From contig JAGLDB010000047.1 in NCBI GenBank assembly GCA_023145935.1, forward strand, positions 1-11,458: a stretch of 11,458 bases of DNA, given 5' to 3'. The notes under the pieces are model-generated. The model was not told where the DNA came from. It was given only the letters and a program-made list of their open reading frames with translations, and made no database searches. This stretch comes from Candidatus Sabulitectum sp. Lineage in GTDB: Bacteria > Fermentibacterota > Fermentibacteria > Fermentibacterales > Fermentibacteraceae. The position numbers and the translations under genes were made by a program. This document shows, one piece after another, positions 1-7,311 of the stretch (positions are counted from its first letter, which is position 1; each line of letters starts with the position of its first letter).

Positions 1-308
1 CGCTTCTTTGAGAAGGCATGCAGCACAGACAGATTTTCTCTGCTTTCACCCAGGGTGTATTCCAAGCTTTCGATGGCATAGTAGTGACTTCCAGTTGAGC
101 CCGGTCGGTATCCCTCTGTGAGCAGCAGAGCTTGTGCGACCACAACCATGGCTTCGTATGCAAGGCGGAATTTTGTGTCATCACTTAGGTCAGTAATTGA
201 AGAATCAACCAGATCCCGCTTTGCGACCCTGATTTTTGCTGCAATATCAAGCGTTGCAGGTTGCGCCTTTTTCAGGTAGGCACTGTTATACCAATTTTTC
301 AAGCTCAT
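1..308 (-). CDS. HEPN-domain protein, probable toxin partner of the adjacent MNT protein (C-terminus outside window)
   Basis: The frame is open from an ATG at 308 to the window edge, giving 102 residues. The ATG lies inside the last codons of the nucleotidyltransferase gene (23-nt overlap, 286-308) and has an AGGTGATG ribosome site just upstream, which suggests translational coupling. The protein opens MSLKNWYNSAYLKKA and appears largely helical. It carries R68-x6-H75 followed by Tyr-Tyr, which fits the R-x4-6-H signature of HEPN domains; in that superfamily these residues form the RNase active site. Known biology: HEPN proteins encoded directly after MNT proteins are typically ribonuclease toxins neutralised by their MNT partner. 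Inference: this gene is the effector of such a pair. It is not a DUF86-type HepT by sequence, so it belongs to another HEPN branch. The missing C-terminus prevents a length check. Confidence 0.75.
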   Translation of the reverse strand, partial: MSLKNWYNSAYLKKAQPATLDIAAKIRVAKRDLVDSSITDLSDDTKFRLAYEAMVVVAQALLLTEGYRPGSTGSHYYAIESLEYTLGESRENLSVLHAFSKK

Positions 309-885
309 CTTCATCACCTATCAGAAAGATTTTCCTGCCTGCTATAACTCCCTGGATAAACCCTGAATCAGCTCTTTCGCTGAAGGATTCAGGTGAATAC
401 ACTGTGGGGTTGATCTCTCTTCCAAATTTTCTTTGCAGATTAAAAATTGACGATACTATTTCCTGAAAACTGATATGGCCTATTACCATAAGATCAACAT
501 CACTGCCAGCCTGGACAGAATTGTTGGCGTAACTTCCAAAAATGAAGGCAATCGAAATACTTTTTTTCAGCCCCTGAATAGATTGCTTAATTGATTCTCC
601 GATTCCGGTAGTTTTAATCAGCAGTCCCTGGAGTTCTTCAAAAACATTGCATGAAGGGTCAGCCTGGTATCTAGTTTGATTGCCAACCTTTTCGTAAATG
701 ATGATACCGGCATCAACAAGGTTAGCCAGCTCTCTGTGTACTGCTCCATGCCCTGCGTTGATCAATCTGGCGGTTTCTCTGAAACTGTATGATTCTTCAG
801 TATTGAGAAGAAAAAGAGAGAGCAGGTTTCTTCTCACTTTACCAAATAAAGCTTCTCCTGCATTGTCTGTTAATTGTGTTCCCAT
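286..885 (-). CDS. Winged-helix DNA-binding protein fused to a minimal nucleotidyltransferase (MNT) domain; probable antitoxin/autoregulator
   Basis: A 199-residue protein. Residues about 12-76 read as a winged helix of the MarR/ArsR type (LFGKVRRNLLSLFLLN, then FRETARLINAGHGAVHRELA as helix-turn-helix and a wing ending near NQTRY). Residues about 95-199 are a nucleotidyltransferase fold with the diagnostic GS-x10-DxD: G117-S118 and D129/D131. MNT domains of this type transfer nucleotides, in known pairs AMP onto a HEPN toxin. The frame stays open upstream to 1191, but that extension is Cys-rich and unlike the family. I chose the ATG at 885 because it sits just after a good promoter and gives a normal N-terminus. 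There is no Shine-Dalgarno sequence, consistent with a leaderless transcript. The stop overlaps the HEPN gene start. The winged helix very probably binds the two palindromes at 878-915, so the gene would be self-repressed. Confidence 0.8.
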   Translation of the reverse strand: MGTQLTDNAGEALFGKVRRNLLSLFLLNTEESYSFRETARLINAGHGAVHRELANLVDAGIIIYEKVGNQTRYQADPSCNVFEELQGLLIKTTGIGESIKQSIQGLKKSISIAFIFGSYANNSVQAGSDVDLMVIGHISFQEIVSSIFNLQRKFGREINPTVYSPESFSERADSGFIQGVIAGRKIFLIGDEDELEKLV

Positions 886-894
886 AAAGGGAAC
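878..894. promoter_or_regulatory. Operator palindrome 2 (covers the transcription start and the start codon)
   Basis: GTTCCCATAAAGGGAAC: the same arms as the copy at 899-915, with one difference in the centre. The start codon of the MNT gene (885-883) lies inside it, so the second to fourth codons are partly fixed by operator sequence (Met-Gly-Thr). It also overlaps the end of the -10 box. Confidence 0.75.
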
Positions 895-920
895 TATAGT
901 TCCCACAAAGGGAACGTCAA
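893..920 (-). promoter_or_regulatory. Sigma70-type promoter of the MNT/HEPN operon
   Basis: On the minus strand TTGACG (920-915) is followed, after a 16-bp spacer, by TATAGT (898-893). Only seven bases, TCCCTTT, separate the -10 from the ATG at 885, so the predicted transcription start falls on or next to the A of the start codon. The spacer is almost exactly one palindrome (899-915), and the last two bases of the -10 begin the next (878-894). A repressor bound here would block both RNA polymerase and the first codon. Confidence 0.7.
899..915. promoter_or_regulatory. Operator palindrome 1 (within the -35/-10 spacer)
   Basis: GTTCCCACAAAGGGAAC on the plus strand: perfect 6-bp inverted arms (GTTCCC/GGGAAC) around a 5-bp centre. 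It fills the promoter spacer. Its centre is 21 bp, two helical turns, from that of the second copy, so two dimers would bind the same face of the DNA. The likely ligand is the winged-helix MNT protein encoded just downstream (inference). Confidence 0.75.
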
Positions 921-1296
921 GTACTTTGCACTCAGTATTTTCTTTGTACAGCCTCAAAATACAAGAACCTGCAACTGGTGAGTAATCTTTTCTGTAAGCA
1001 TGGGAAGGATCTGTTGTTTCAACACAGGTTGAAATGGTAATCTCCTCTCTGCGGATTATTCCCGCAGGAATAGTACCACACCTGCAGTAACATCCATATC
1101 CCGCGATTATGCAAGTCCGGCTGATGCAGATGAAGAAATCACCAGTATGCAGTTCATCTTCAGAATAGTAGATTGGATCATGTTTTACCAATGCTCTTCA
1201 GCCACCATAAAATCAGCGATCATCGGCTTTACCATCAGGAACTTTATGGGAAATGCTAACTAAAACATATATTCACAACAGAGAAGGGATGCTCTA
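921..1296. other. Intergenic region without a convincing gene
   Basis: This is the space between two divergent genes. The minus strand is open in frame with the MNT gene up to 1191, but the translation is rich in Cys, has no recognisable domain and lies upstream of the promoter. A plus-strand frame of about 70 codons ending near 1261 has no proper start. I see no RNA gene. AGAAGGG at 1282-1288 is the ribosome site of the lipoprotein gene. The 11-mer CTTTATGGGAA at 1242-1252 matches part of the operator palindrome at 878-894. Confidence 0.5.
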
Positions 1297-2769
1297 ATGA
1301 AATATGGAATCAGTTTTGTTGTTACAACATTGATTATTCTACTGTTACCAGCCTGTGGAGACAGTACCGGGCCGTCTCAAGCTGATCTAACTCCTTCTGT
1401 TCTGTCTCTTGTTTTTTCTGGAGATTCATCAAAAGCTCTATCAGAACGGAGTGTTTTAACCGGTACAAAGGGAACCTGTGAAGTAACTGTCACATGGACG
1501 ACCTGTCCGGAGAGCGCTTTTGACAACTATGTTCTGTACAGGTCCGAGGCCTCAGGAATATCTGCAGATCCTTCCACCGCACTGGTGCTGGGAGTCTTTT
1601 CAGAGGCCAATACCAGCCAGTACATTGATACTGATGTTCAATGGGGAGAAGAGTACTTCTATGTTCTTCGAACACTGGATGAAGATGATAATGGTGTATG
1701 GAGCAATGAGCCGTCCATAACAACTCCAGGCGATCTTCCAACCCCTTCAGTTCTCTCCGGGAATCTTTCCCAGGGCGATGTAGTTCTTGAATGGACCAGA
1801 TGCCCCGATTCAAATTTCTACTCTTACAGGCTTTACCGGTCACTTGCCCCGGATATTCAGAGTGACACCACATTTGCGGAAAACATCTACACAGCAACCG
1901 GCAGCTCCGACACCCTCTTTACGGATTCTGATGTAAGCATTGGCTCCGACTACTACTATGCTCTGCTGACCACGAACACTCTTGGATTCTCCAGCTGGAG
2001 CAATGAAGAAACAGTATACGTTTCTGAGGATCTTCCCCAGGTGCAAGGTCTTGCCCTGGACGCTTCATCAACAGGCAGAACAGTCATTCTGGTCTGGACT
2101 CCACTTGCATGTGAAGTGGATGGATATCAGGTATATTTCAAGGCTGACGCAACAGGTTCATGGGTTGTTCTTGGCGAAAGTCCAACAACAACCTACACCC
2201 ACATTGCCACAAACGCAGGGTCGTACGCTGTGAAAGGCTACAAAGGCAGCAACTACTCCGCGAACTACTCCAACGAAGTTAACACAATGCCATCCATCAT
2301 AACCGTAATCTACACTATTTACGACAATTACTGTGCTCCAACCAACCATAGTGCATTTATCTTCGGAGAGTCTGGTGGATATACTGGAATGGCGCCAAGT
2401 TCAGCATTCCAACAGGATATTTATGCCTACGATGACTCAAAAGGTGATAACGAGGTATCTCTTTACAGCGGCAACTACGGACCATTCGGGAATGGCCTTC
2501 AGAGTTACTTTCAGGAGCCTGCTACAGGAGTTTACGGCAGTTGTGACCCGGAAGGCACATGGCTAGGTTCTTCATATATGCTTTTTCCATCTGATGATGT
2601 TGTTTTTGTAAAGCTTCCCTACAATAGCGGGGAAAATGCATACGCAAAGATGTACGGACTCTCTGTGGTTCCAGATCCTACCACAAACAACGGAACCATG
2701 ATCAGTTTCTCATACGAGTACCAGACGAATGATCTTGGTCTGACTCTTTTCACCAGTAACTGGGAATAA
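1297..2769 (+). CDS. Secreted lipoprotein with three fibronectin type III-like domains
   Basis: A 490-residue protein. Residues 1-20 are a lipoprotein signal peptide: MKYG, a hydrophobic run, then lipobox L17-P18-A19-C20, with a polar Gly-Asp-Ser-Thr stretch after the Cys. Three FN3-like units follow at about 60-145, 150-243 and 248-332. The first two are clear duplicates, sharing a W-T-x-C-P segment, a Y-x-L-Y-R-S strand and a W-S-N-E motif near their end. The third is more divergent, ending Y-S-N-E. Residues about 335-490 are a Tyr/Ser/Gly-rich domain I do not recognise. FN3 arrays on bacterial surface proteins usually present or space binding domains, so the C-terminus may be the working part; its ligand cannot be told. 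The gene is a single unit with AGAAGGG upstream of the ATG, and converges on the M16 peptidase gene with a shared terminator. Confidence 0.85.
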   Translation: MKYGISFVVTTLIILLLPACGDSTGPSQADLTPSVLSLVFSGDSSKALSERSVLTGTKGTCEVTVTWTTCPESAFDNYVLYRSEASGISADPSTALVLGVFSEANTSQYIDTDVQWGEEYFYVLRTLDEDDNGVWSNEPSITTPGDLPTPSVLSGNLSQGDVVLEWTRCPDSNFYSYRLYRSLAPDIQSDTTFAENIYTATGSSDTLFTDSDVSIGSDYYYALLTTNTLGFSSWSNEETVYVSEDLPQVQGLALDASSTGRTVILVWTPLACEVDGYQVYFKADATGSWVVLGESPTTTYTHIATNAGSYAVKGYKGSNYSANYSNEVNTMPSIITVIYTIYDNYCAPTNHSAFIFGESGGYTGMAPSSAFQQDIYAYDDSKGDNEVSLYSGNYGPFGNGLQSYFQEPATGVYGSCDPEGTWLGSSYMLFPSDDVVFVKLPYNSGENAYAKMYGLSVVPDPTTNNGTMISFSYEYQTNDLGLTLFTSNWE

Positions 2770-2796
2770 TTCACAGTTGCTATGAATTTTTCAGAA

Positions 2797-2831
2797 GAAA
2801 GAGCCCGGGGTGTTGTCCCCCGGGCTCTTTC
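2797..2831. terminator. Bidirectional hairpin terminator between convergent genes
   Basis: A perfect 14-bp stem (2797-2810 with 2818-2831, arms GAAAGAGCCCGGGG and its complement) around a 7-nt loop. It lies 27 bp after the lipoprotein stop and 17 bp after the M16 stop. The GC-rich core with A-rich and T-rich outer edges gives a short pyrimidine tract when read from either side, so it can serve both genes. Confidence 0.85.
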
Positions 2832-2848
2832 ATACTCAGATATCAGAT

Positions 2849-5536
2849 TTACTCTGCGAAAGCATCCTCTTCTGTGAGGCTGCCTGCAATGGAGATGAAC
2901 CATTCATCAGGGATGAAGTATGCAGCAGCTGTTTCCCTGAGGTCATCAGGGGTGAGTTCAAGCACCCTGCTCAGGTAAGTCAGATGGTAATCAAGAGGTT
3001 TGTCATCAGCGCGCAGAGAAGTAAGCCTGCCTGCAAGGCTGCCGTAGGTCATACTGGAAAGAGCAAGTTTGCCAACCGAATTTGCTTTTGCCAGGAGAAG
3101 CTCGATGTCCAGCACATTCTCAGTTGAGATTACTTCCATCTCATGTATCACCGATGCGGTTGCCTGCGGAACATAGTCTGCAAGGGTGGTAAGGTAGGCA
3201 GTGAATGCTCCTGTGCTGTCAGTTGACATAACCCAGCTGCCAACGCTGTAGGCAAGACCCTGCTCGTCCCTGACGCTGTGACCCAGCCTTGAACCGATCC
3301 CGCGGCCAAGGATAGTGTTCATAACATCGAATGCGGGATAGTCCGGCATGTCTCTTCCAGGGGCTTCAGTTGCGATCATTACTGCACCCTGCATGCGACC
3401 CTCCATGAACGTTACAACAGTATCACCCGGTGTGTTTGTGAACTGAGGGATCTGCAGCTCCGGAAGAGACGCATGTGGATTGTTCCATTCTGCGAAGTAG
3501 TTCTCTGTCATGGTTAGTACTTCTTCAGGGTCAATATCCCCCACTACAGTGATAACGGTACCTTGTGGCCTGCAGCAGAGGTCATGGAAGCTGACAACTT
3601 TTTCAAGAGTGATTCTTTCAAGAGATAAAGCGGAAGAACTTCTGATGTCTGCAGAAGATCGGGCAGTAATTGCTTCAAGGCTGTCATAGGCCACACTGCC
3701 CGCTCTTTCCGCTGAGGCTTCAAGATCAGTGTAGTTCTCTGACATTACCTTCTGGAAGTCAGCTTCTCTGAAAGCCGGGTTTATCAGCAGGTCAGCTATT
3801 GTAGTAAAAGCGATCCCCAGATCTTCAGACAAAACAGTGACAGATCCATTGGAGTTTTGCGAGCCGGAATAGAATCGGAGGTATGAACCCTCATTTTCCA
3901 GCCTTCTATGGAATTCCATGTACTCCAGTTCCTCGGTGCCGTTCAGCATGGTTTCAGTTGTTGTTGATGCAAGGCCGTTCAACTCTGATGAGTGCATGAA
4001 ACTGCCCATGGGAACCGAGAAGCTGATTGATGCAACTGGAAATGTGTGGTCTTCTTTAACAAGCAGAACAAGACCGTTCTCAAGCTCGAAGGTCTCTACT
4101 CCATCAGCTATGGATGACGTGGGTGGAACAAGGAAGTCTTCCGGGATCACCAGACCGTCATAGTTTACTGAAGAAGGTTCTGTGACATCTGTAGGGAGCT
4201 GCTGGTTTCCGCCTCCACCCATTCCGCCTCTGCCCCCGGCAGGAGAGAGAACGGCAATGTTTACACCATTTCTGCGGAAGCATGCAGAGGCAGCTTCTCT
4301 TATGTCTTCTGAGGTGAGCTGTTCCACAAGTTCAAGTTGTTTCCGGGAATACAAATGGTCACCAAACATGGTGGAGGAAAGGCTGTAACCCATCGCCAGA
4401 CCCACAGGGTTTGCGTCACCCAGTATCTCTCGGGCTCGATATCTGTTTTTCAGTTCTTCCAGGATCTCTTCAGATATTCCGTTCTCTGAAATGTATTCAA
4501 GCTCATTCCAGATAATGTCCTGAACTTCCTCAATAGTAACCTCGCACTGTTCAGGAGAATTCATTGTAACAGAGATACTGAACATGCCAGGGTCAATTCC
4601 ACCATCATCCCATGCGCCAACTCCGTAAACCATCTTAGTTTCCACAAGTAGCTGATCCAGCCGACTTGCTCGTCCCGAAGAGAGATATGAAGATATAATG
4701 GACATGGCAGGAGCTGCAGGGTCGGCACCATCCACAGAGTGAAAAGCCATGGCAAATCTTGGAAGATTTGATGCGTGCTCAATCTCCACATAGCGGGCTT
4801 CAGTCTGACTGGGCTCAACTGGAATTGCTTCTTCAGGTACATTACCAGCGGAGATGCCTCCAAAGTATGATTCTATCTTCGCCAGCAGTTCTTCAGTCTC
4901 AAAATCACCCACAATGGTAAGCACAGCGTTGGATGGGGCGTAGTAGGTCTCATAGTAGGCTCTGGTGGTTGTAGCATTGTAGGCCAGAATGTTTTCATCG
5001 TAGCCAATTACAGGCAGCCCGTAGGGATGCTCTGTATATGAGATTTCTGCCAGGGCTTCCCAAAGAGCTCCGTCAGGGCTGTCTATGCTACGCATTCTTC
5101 GCTCTTCATGCACAACATTTCTTTCCGAGACTACTTCTATTGAATCGATCAGGCAGTTCACCATTCTATCGCTTTCGATGGCCAGCGCGTCTTCTATCCT
5201 GCTTGCGGGCAGTATCAGGTAGTAACAGGTAACATCATTGCTGGTGAATGCATTGGCATTCCCTCCATCGCGCTGAACGATCTGCCAGAATCGTCCTGGT
5301 GGCATACCAGGAGTTCCCTTGAACATCTGATGCTCCAGGAAGTGACTCATTCCAAGAATATCACCAACTTCGTTCCGTGACCCTACTCTGTATGAGATCA
5401 CCGAAGCCACAACAGGCGCGTAGTGCAGTTCCTGTGTAATTACAGTAAGACCATTATCAAGCACTGTTACCAGAGGTTCTTCAGCAAATGCAAATGAAAA
5501 ACAAACAGCAACCAGTAGCAGCATAAATCGACTCAT
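2849..5536 (-). CDS. Secreted twin-domain M16 family zinc metallopeptidase (insulinase/pitrilysin clan)
   Basis: An 895-residue protein with an N-terminal signal peptide (MSRFMLLLVAVCFSFAFA, cut before Glu-Glu), so it acts in the periplasm or outside the cell. The first M16 unit carries the inverted zinc motif H65-F-L-E68-H69, with a third ligand Glu in V-V-H-E-E-R-R (144/145), the expected ~76 residues downstream. A glycine-rich linker (GGRGGMGGGG) precedes the second unit at about residue 480. There the equivalent site reads N-G-L-A-S-T-T-T-E, with no zinc ligands, while the R-D-E-Q-G-L-A-Y-S motif typical of the non-catalytic half is kept. One chain thus contains the catalytic and substrate-closing halves, as in PqqL-like proteins. 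Known role of the family: cleavage of peptides enclosed in a chamber. The ATG has AAAGG upstream. The natural substrate cannot be inferred, and no partner gene lies nearby. Confidence 0.93.
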   Translation of the reverse strand: MSRFMLLLVAVCFSFAFAEEPLVTVLDNGLTVITQELHYAPVVASVISYRVGSRNEVGDILGMSHFLEHQMFKGTPGMPPGRFWQIVQRDGGNANAFTSNDVTCYYLILPASRIEDALAIESDRMVNCLIDSIEVVSERNVVHEERRMRSIDSPDGALWEALAEISYTEHPYGLPVIGYDENILAYNATTTRAYYETYYAPSNAVLTIVGDFETEELLAKIESYFGGISAGNVPEEAIPVEPSQTEARYVEIEHASNLPRFAMAFHSVDGADPAAPAMSIISSYLSSGRASRLDQLLVETKMVYGVGAWDDGGIDPGMFSISVTMNSPEQCEVTIEEVQDIIWNELEYISENGISEEILEELKNRYRAREILGDANPVGLAMGYSLSSTMFGDHLYSRKQLELVEQLTSEDIREAASACFRRNGVNIAVLSPAGGRGGMGGGGNQQLPTDVTEPSSVNYDGLVIPEDFLVPPTSSIADGVETFELENGLVLLVKEDHTFPVASISFSVPMGSFMHSSELNGLASTTTETMLNGTEELEYMEFHRRLENEGSYLRFYSGSQNSNGSVTVLSEDLGIAFTTIADLLINPAFREADFQKVMSENYTDLEASAERAGSVAYDSLEAITARSSADIRSSSALSLERITLEKVVSFHDLCCRPQGTVITVVGDIDPEEVLTMTENYFAEWNNPHASLPELQIPQFTNTPGDTVVTFMEGRMQGAVMIATEAPGRDMPDYPAFDVMNTILGRGIGSRLGHSVRDEQGLAYSVGSWVMSTDSTGAFTAYLTTLADYVPQATASVIHEMEVISTENVLDIELLLAKANSVGKLALSSMTYGSLAGRLTSLRADDKPLDYHLTYLSRVLELTPDDLRETAAAYFIPDEWFISIAGSLTEEDAFAE

Positions 5537-5581
5537 GCAAACCAGCCTTTCAAGTAAAAGGAAGGGGAAAATAAGTAACTG

Positions 5582-5611
5582 ATTATGCTAAAACGGGGAA
5601 TATTCTGCAAA
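5582..5611 (-). promoter_or_regulatory. Candidate promoter of the M16 peptidase gene
   Basis: On the minus strand TTTGCA (5611-5606) and CATAAT (5587-5582) are separated by 18 bp, about 45 bp upstream of the ATG at 5536. The -10 is good and the -35 only fair, so this is tentative. Confidence 0.35.
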
Positions 5612-5719
5612 CAAAAGGGGGCAATGCATATAACCTGAAGAGTTGATCACTGACCTCTGCAGAACATTCTATTGGCAGGAAAAGCTTCACCATTGCTTTG
5701 AATGCAAATTTGCCTGCTG

Positions 5720-5748
5720 TTGACATCGTCCGGCAAAGTGGTCATAAT
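5720..5748 (+). promoter_or_regulatory. Sigma70-type promoter of the AAA_14/DUF4143 gene
   Basis: TTGACA (5720-5725), a 17-bp spacer and CATAAT (5743-5748) give a near-consensus promoter. The transcript would start near 5755, leaving a leader of roughly 45 nt that holds AAGGAAGG at 5782-5789. The ATPase gene is therefore likely a separate transcription unit. Confidence 0.6.
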
Positions 5749-5800
5749 TCCAACCAGTTAACTCAAGAAGTGGGCAGAAATAAGGAAGGTTTGTGTATTG

Positions 5801-7102
5801 ATGCTGGAAAAGATAAAGGGAATTATTCTTGACTCCCAGGATTTCAGCGCTGACACAGGAGTCTCCAGGCAACTTGGCATTGAAACTATCCCCGGGAAGG
5901 CGACCATCTGTATGGGTGTTCGGCGCTGTGGGAAATCCACCTACATGTTTCAGTTGATCGAACATCTTCTAAAGGCAGGAACCTCTTCTGAGAATATTCT
6001 TTACATCAATTTCTTTGATGATCGCCTCTGCAGCCTCCGGGAAGAGACGCTGGATCTGGTTCTGGAGGCATATTACTCTATCTTTCCACACAAGAAGAAC
6101 GTTGAAACTGTTTACTGTTTCTTTGATGAGATTCAGGTTGTTCACGGCTGGGAATCGTTTGTTGATCGCATTTTACGCACCGAAAAGTGTGAAGTTTACA
6201 TAACGGGCTCTTCTGCAAGAATGCTTTCAAAAGAAATCGCTTCATGCATGCGCGGTAGATCTCTGTCGTGGGAGTTGTTTCCATTTTCCTTCAGAGAGTT
6301 TCTCAGCTACAAAAATATTCAATTCCCGAAGCACATCTCAACCAAAATCAGATTTCATATTCAAACTGCTCTGGTGGAGTTCATGGAATGCGGTGGATTT
6401 CCTGAAGTGGCTGGTTTGAGTAAAAAGATGAGAATCAAAGTACACCAGGAGTACCTCCATGCAGTTCTTTTCAGAGACCTTATTGAGCGCCATGATATTT
6501 CTCATCCCAAGGCTGTTTCTGATCTGGCTCACCGCCTTCTAGACAACACAGCATCTCTTTACTCTCTGAACAAGCTCTATGGTTTTTTGCAGTCTCAAGG
6601 ACATAAAGTACCAAAGCATTCAGTGGCAGATTATCTCAAATGGTTTGAGGATTCCTATTTCTTTTTTAGTGTGAGGCTGTTCGATGCTTCTTTTGCACGC
6701 AGTAATGCCAATCCCAAGAAGATATACTGTATTGATCATGCCATGGTCACATCTACCGCTTCTGGAATACTGGTGAACAGCGGGCATCTGCTTGAGAACA
6801 TGATTTTTATAAATCTTCGCAGCACAGCAGAATCAATCTTCTACTACAGGACAAAGAACGGCCTTGAAGTTGATTTCATCCTGCAGTTCCCGGACCATTC
6901 CAGGAAGCTGATACAGGTGAGTGAATCTTTACATGACCCTGACACCAGAAAGCGGGAAGTAAGGGCTCTTACCATAGCCATGAGAGAACAGAGCATCGAA
7001 ACAGGTACAATTGTTACATTTACAGAGAAAAGTACTATTGAAACAGAGGTTGGAGTAATTGAGATTGTTCCAGCCTGGGAATTCATGCTTGCTCTACGAT
7101 AA
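5801..7102 (+). CDS. AAA_14-type ATPase with DUF4143 C-terminal domain
   Basis: A 433-residue protein. Walker A is G39-V-R-R-C-G44-K45-S46-T, Walker B is Y-C-F-F-D109-E110, and the sensor-1-like T-G-S-S lies at 135-138, followed by the R-G-R-S-L-S-W-E-L-F-P-F-S-F-R-E-F run typical of this family. The C-terminal half holds the DUF4143 region, with a restriction-endonuclease-like tail (L-L-E-N near 335, then Y-Y-R-T-K-N-G-L-E-V-D-F) resembling a degenerate nuclease core. Full length is normal for the family (about 380-450). The cellular role of these proteins is not established; they are common in anaerobes and archaea, often as scattered multicopy accessory genes. ATG 5801 follows AAGGAAGG by 11 nt; a TTG at 5798, with 8 nt spacing, is the alternative start. 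The gene stands alone. Confidence 0.88.
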   Translation: MLEKIKGIILDSQDFSADTGVSRQLGIETIPGKATICMGVRRCGKSTYMFQLIEHLLKAGTSSENILYINFFDDRLCSLREETLDLVLEAYYSIFPHKKNVETVYCFFDEIQVVHGWESFVDRILRTEKCEVYITGSSARMLSKEIASCMRGRSLSWELFPFSFREFLSYKNIQFPKHISTKIRFHIQTALVEFMECGGFPEVAGLSKKMRIKVHQEYLHAVLFRDLIERHDISHPKAVSDLAHRLLDNTASLYSLNKLYGFLQSQGHKVPKHSVADYLKWFEDSYFFFSVRLFDASFARSNANPKKIYCIDHAMVTSTASGILVNSGHLLENMIFINLRSTAESIFYYRTKNGLEVDFILQFPDHSRKLIQVSESLHDPDTRKREVRALTIAMREQSIETGTIVTFTEKSTIETEVGVIEIVPAWEFMLALR

Positions 7103-7156
7103 CGATTCCCACAGAGACCGGTTTCACCTGGGATTGATCAGGAATCATGAAACTGC

Positions 7157-7264
7157 ATGTGGAGAACAGGTGAAGAATATCTGCATACCATTAACGCTCC
7201 ACATATGCATAAAGCCAGGAACGACTTTGACCCTGAGAGAATGAAACAGCTTGTCCTTGTGTAG
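7157..7264 (+). CDS. Short ORF of 35 codons, doubtful
   Basis: The frame from ATG 7157 to TAG 7264 reads MWRTGEEYLHTINAPHMHKA and ends D-P-E-R-M-K-Q-L-V-L-V. The composition looks protein-like, but there is no clear ribosome site and I recognise no family. It could be the tail of a decayed gene, since the frame meets a stop (TGA) two codons before the ATG. It overlaps the candidate promoter of the next gene. Confidence 0.15.
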   Translation: MWRTGEEYLHTINAPHMHKARNDFDPERMKQLVLV

Positions 7265-7279
7265 AAGCACTGCTATTGT
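7251..7279 (+). promoter_or_regulatory. Candidate promoter of the GspE/PilB-like gene
   Basis: TTGTCC (7251-7256), a 17-bp spacer and TATTGT (7274-7279) lie 33 bp ahead of the start codon, with GGAGG at 7297-7301 in the leader. Both boxes deviate from consensus, so this is moderate evidence only. Confidence 0.35.
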
Positions 7280-7311
7280 TAGCTAAATTGCAAAATGGAG
7301 GTTGAAAAGCG

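Noticed and set aside
878..915. CRISPR repeat or multi-copy direct repeat
   Set aside because: There are only two copies, spaced by 4 bp and positioned on promoter elements, which is operator architecture.
886..1191. N-terminal extension of the MNT protein by 102 codons to an ATG at 1191
   Set aside because: It lies upstream of a near-consensus promoter and two operators, is unusually Cys-rich, has no domain, and homologous proteins begin a few residues before the winged helix.
7104..7146. Terminator after the AAA_14 gene
   Set aside because: GATTCC and GGAATC are 31 bases apart with weak inner pairing and no T-run.
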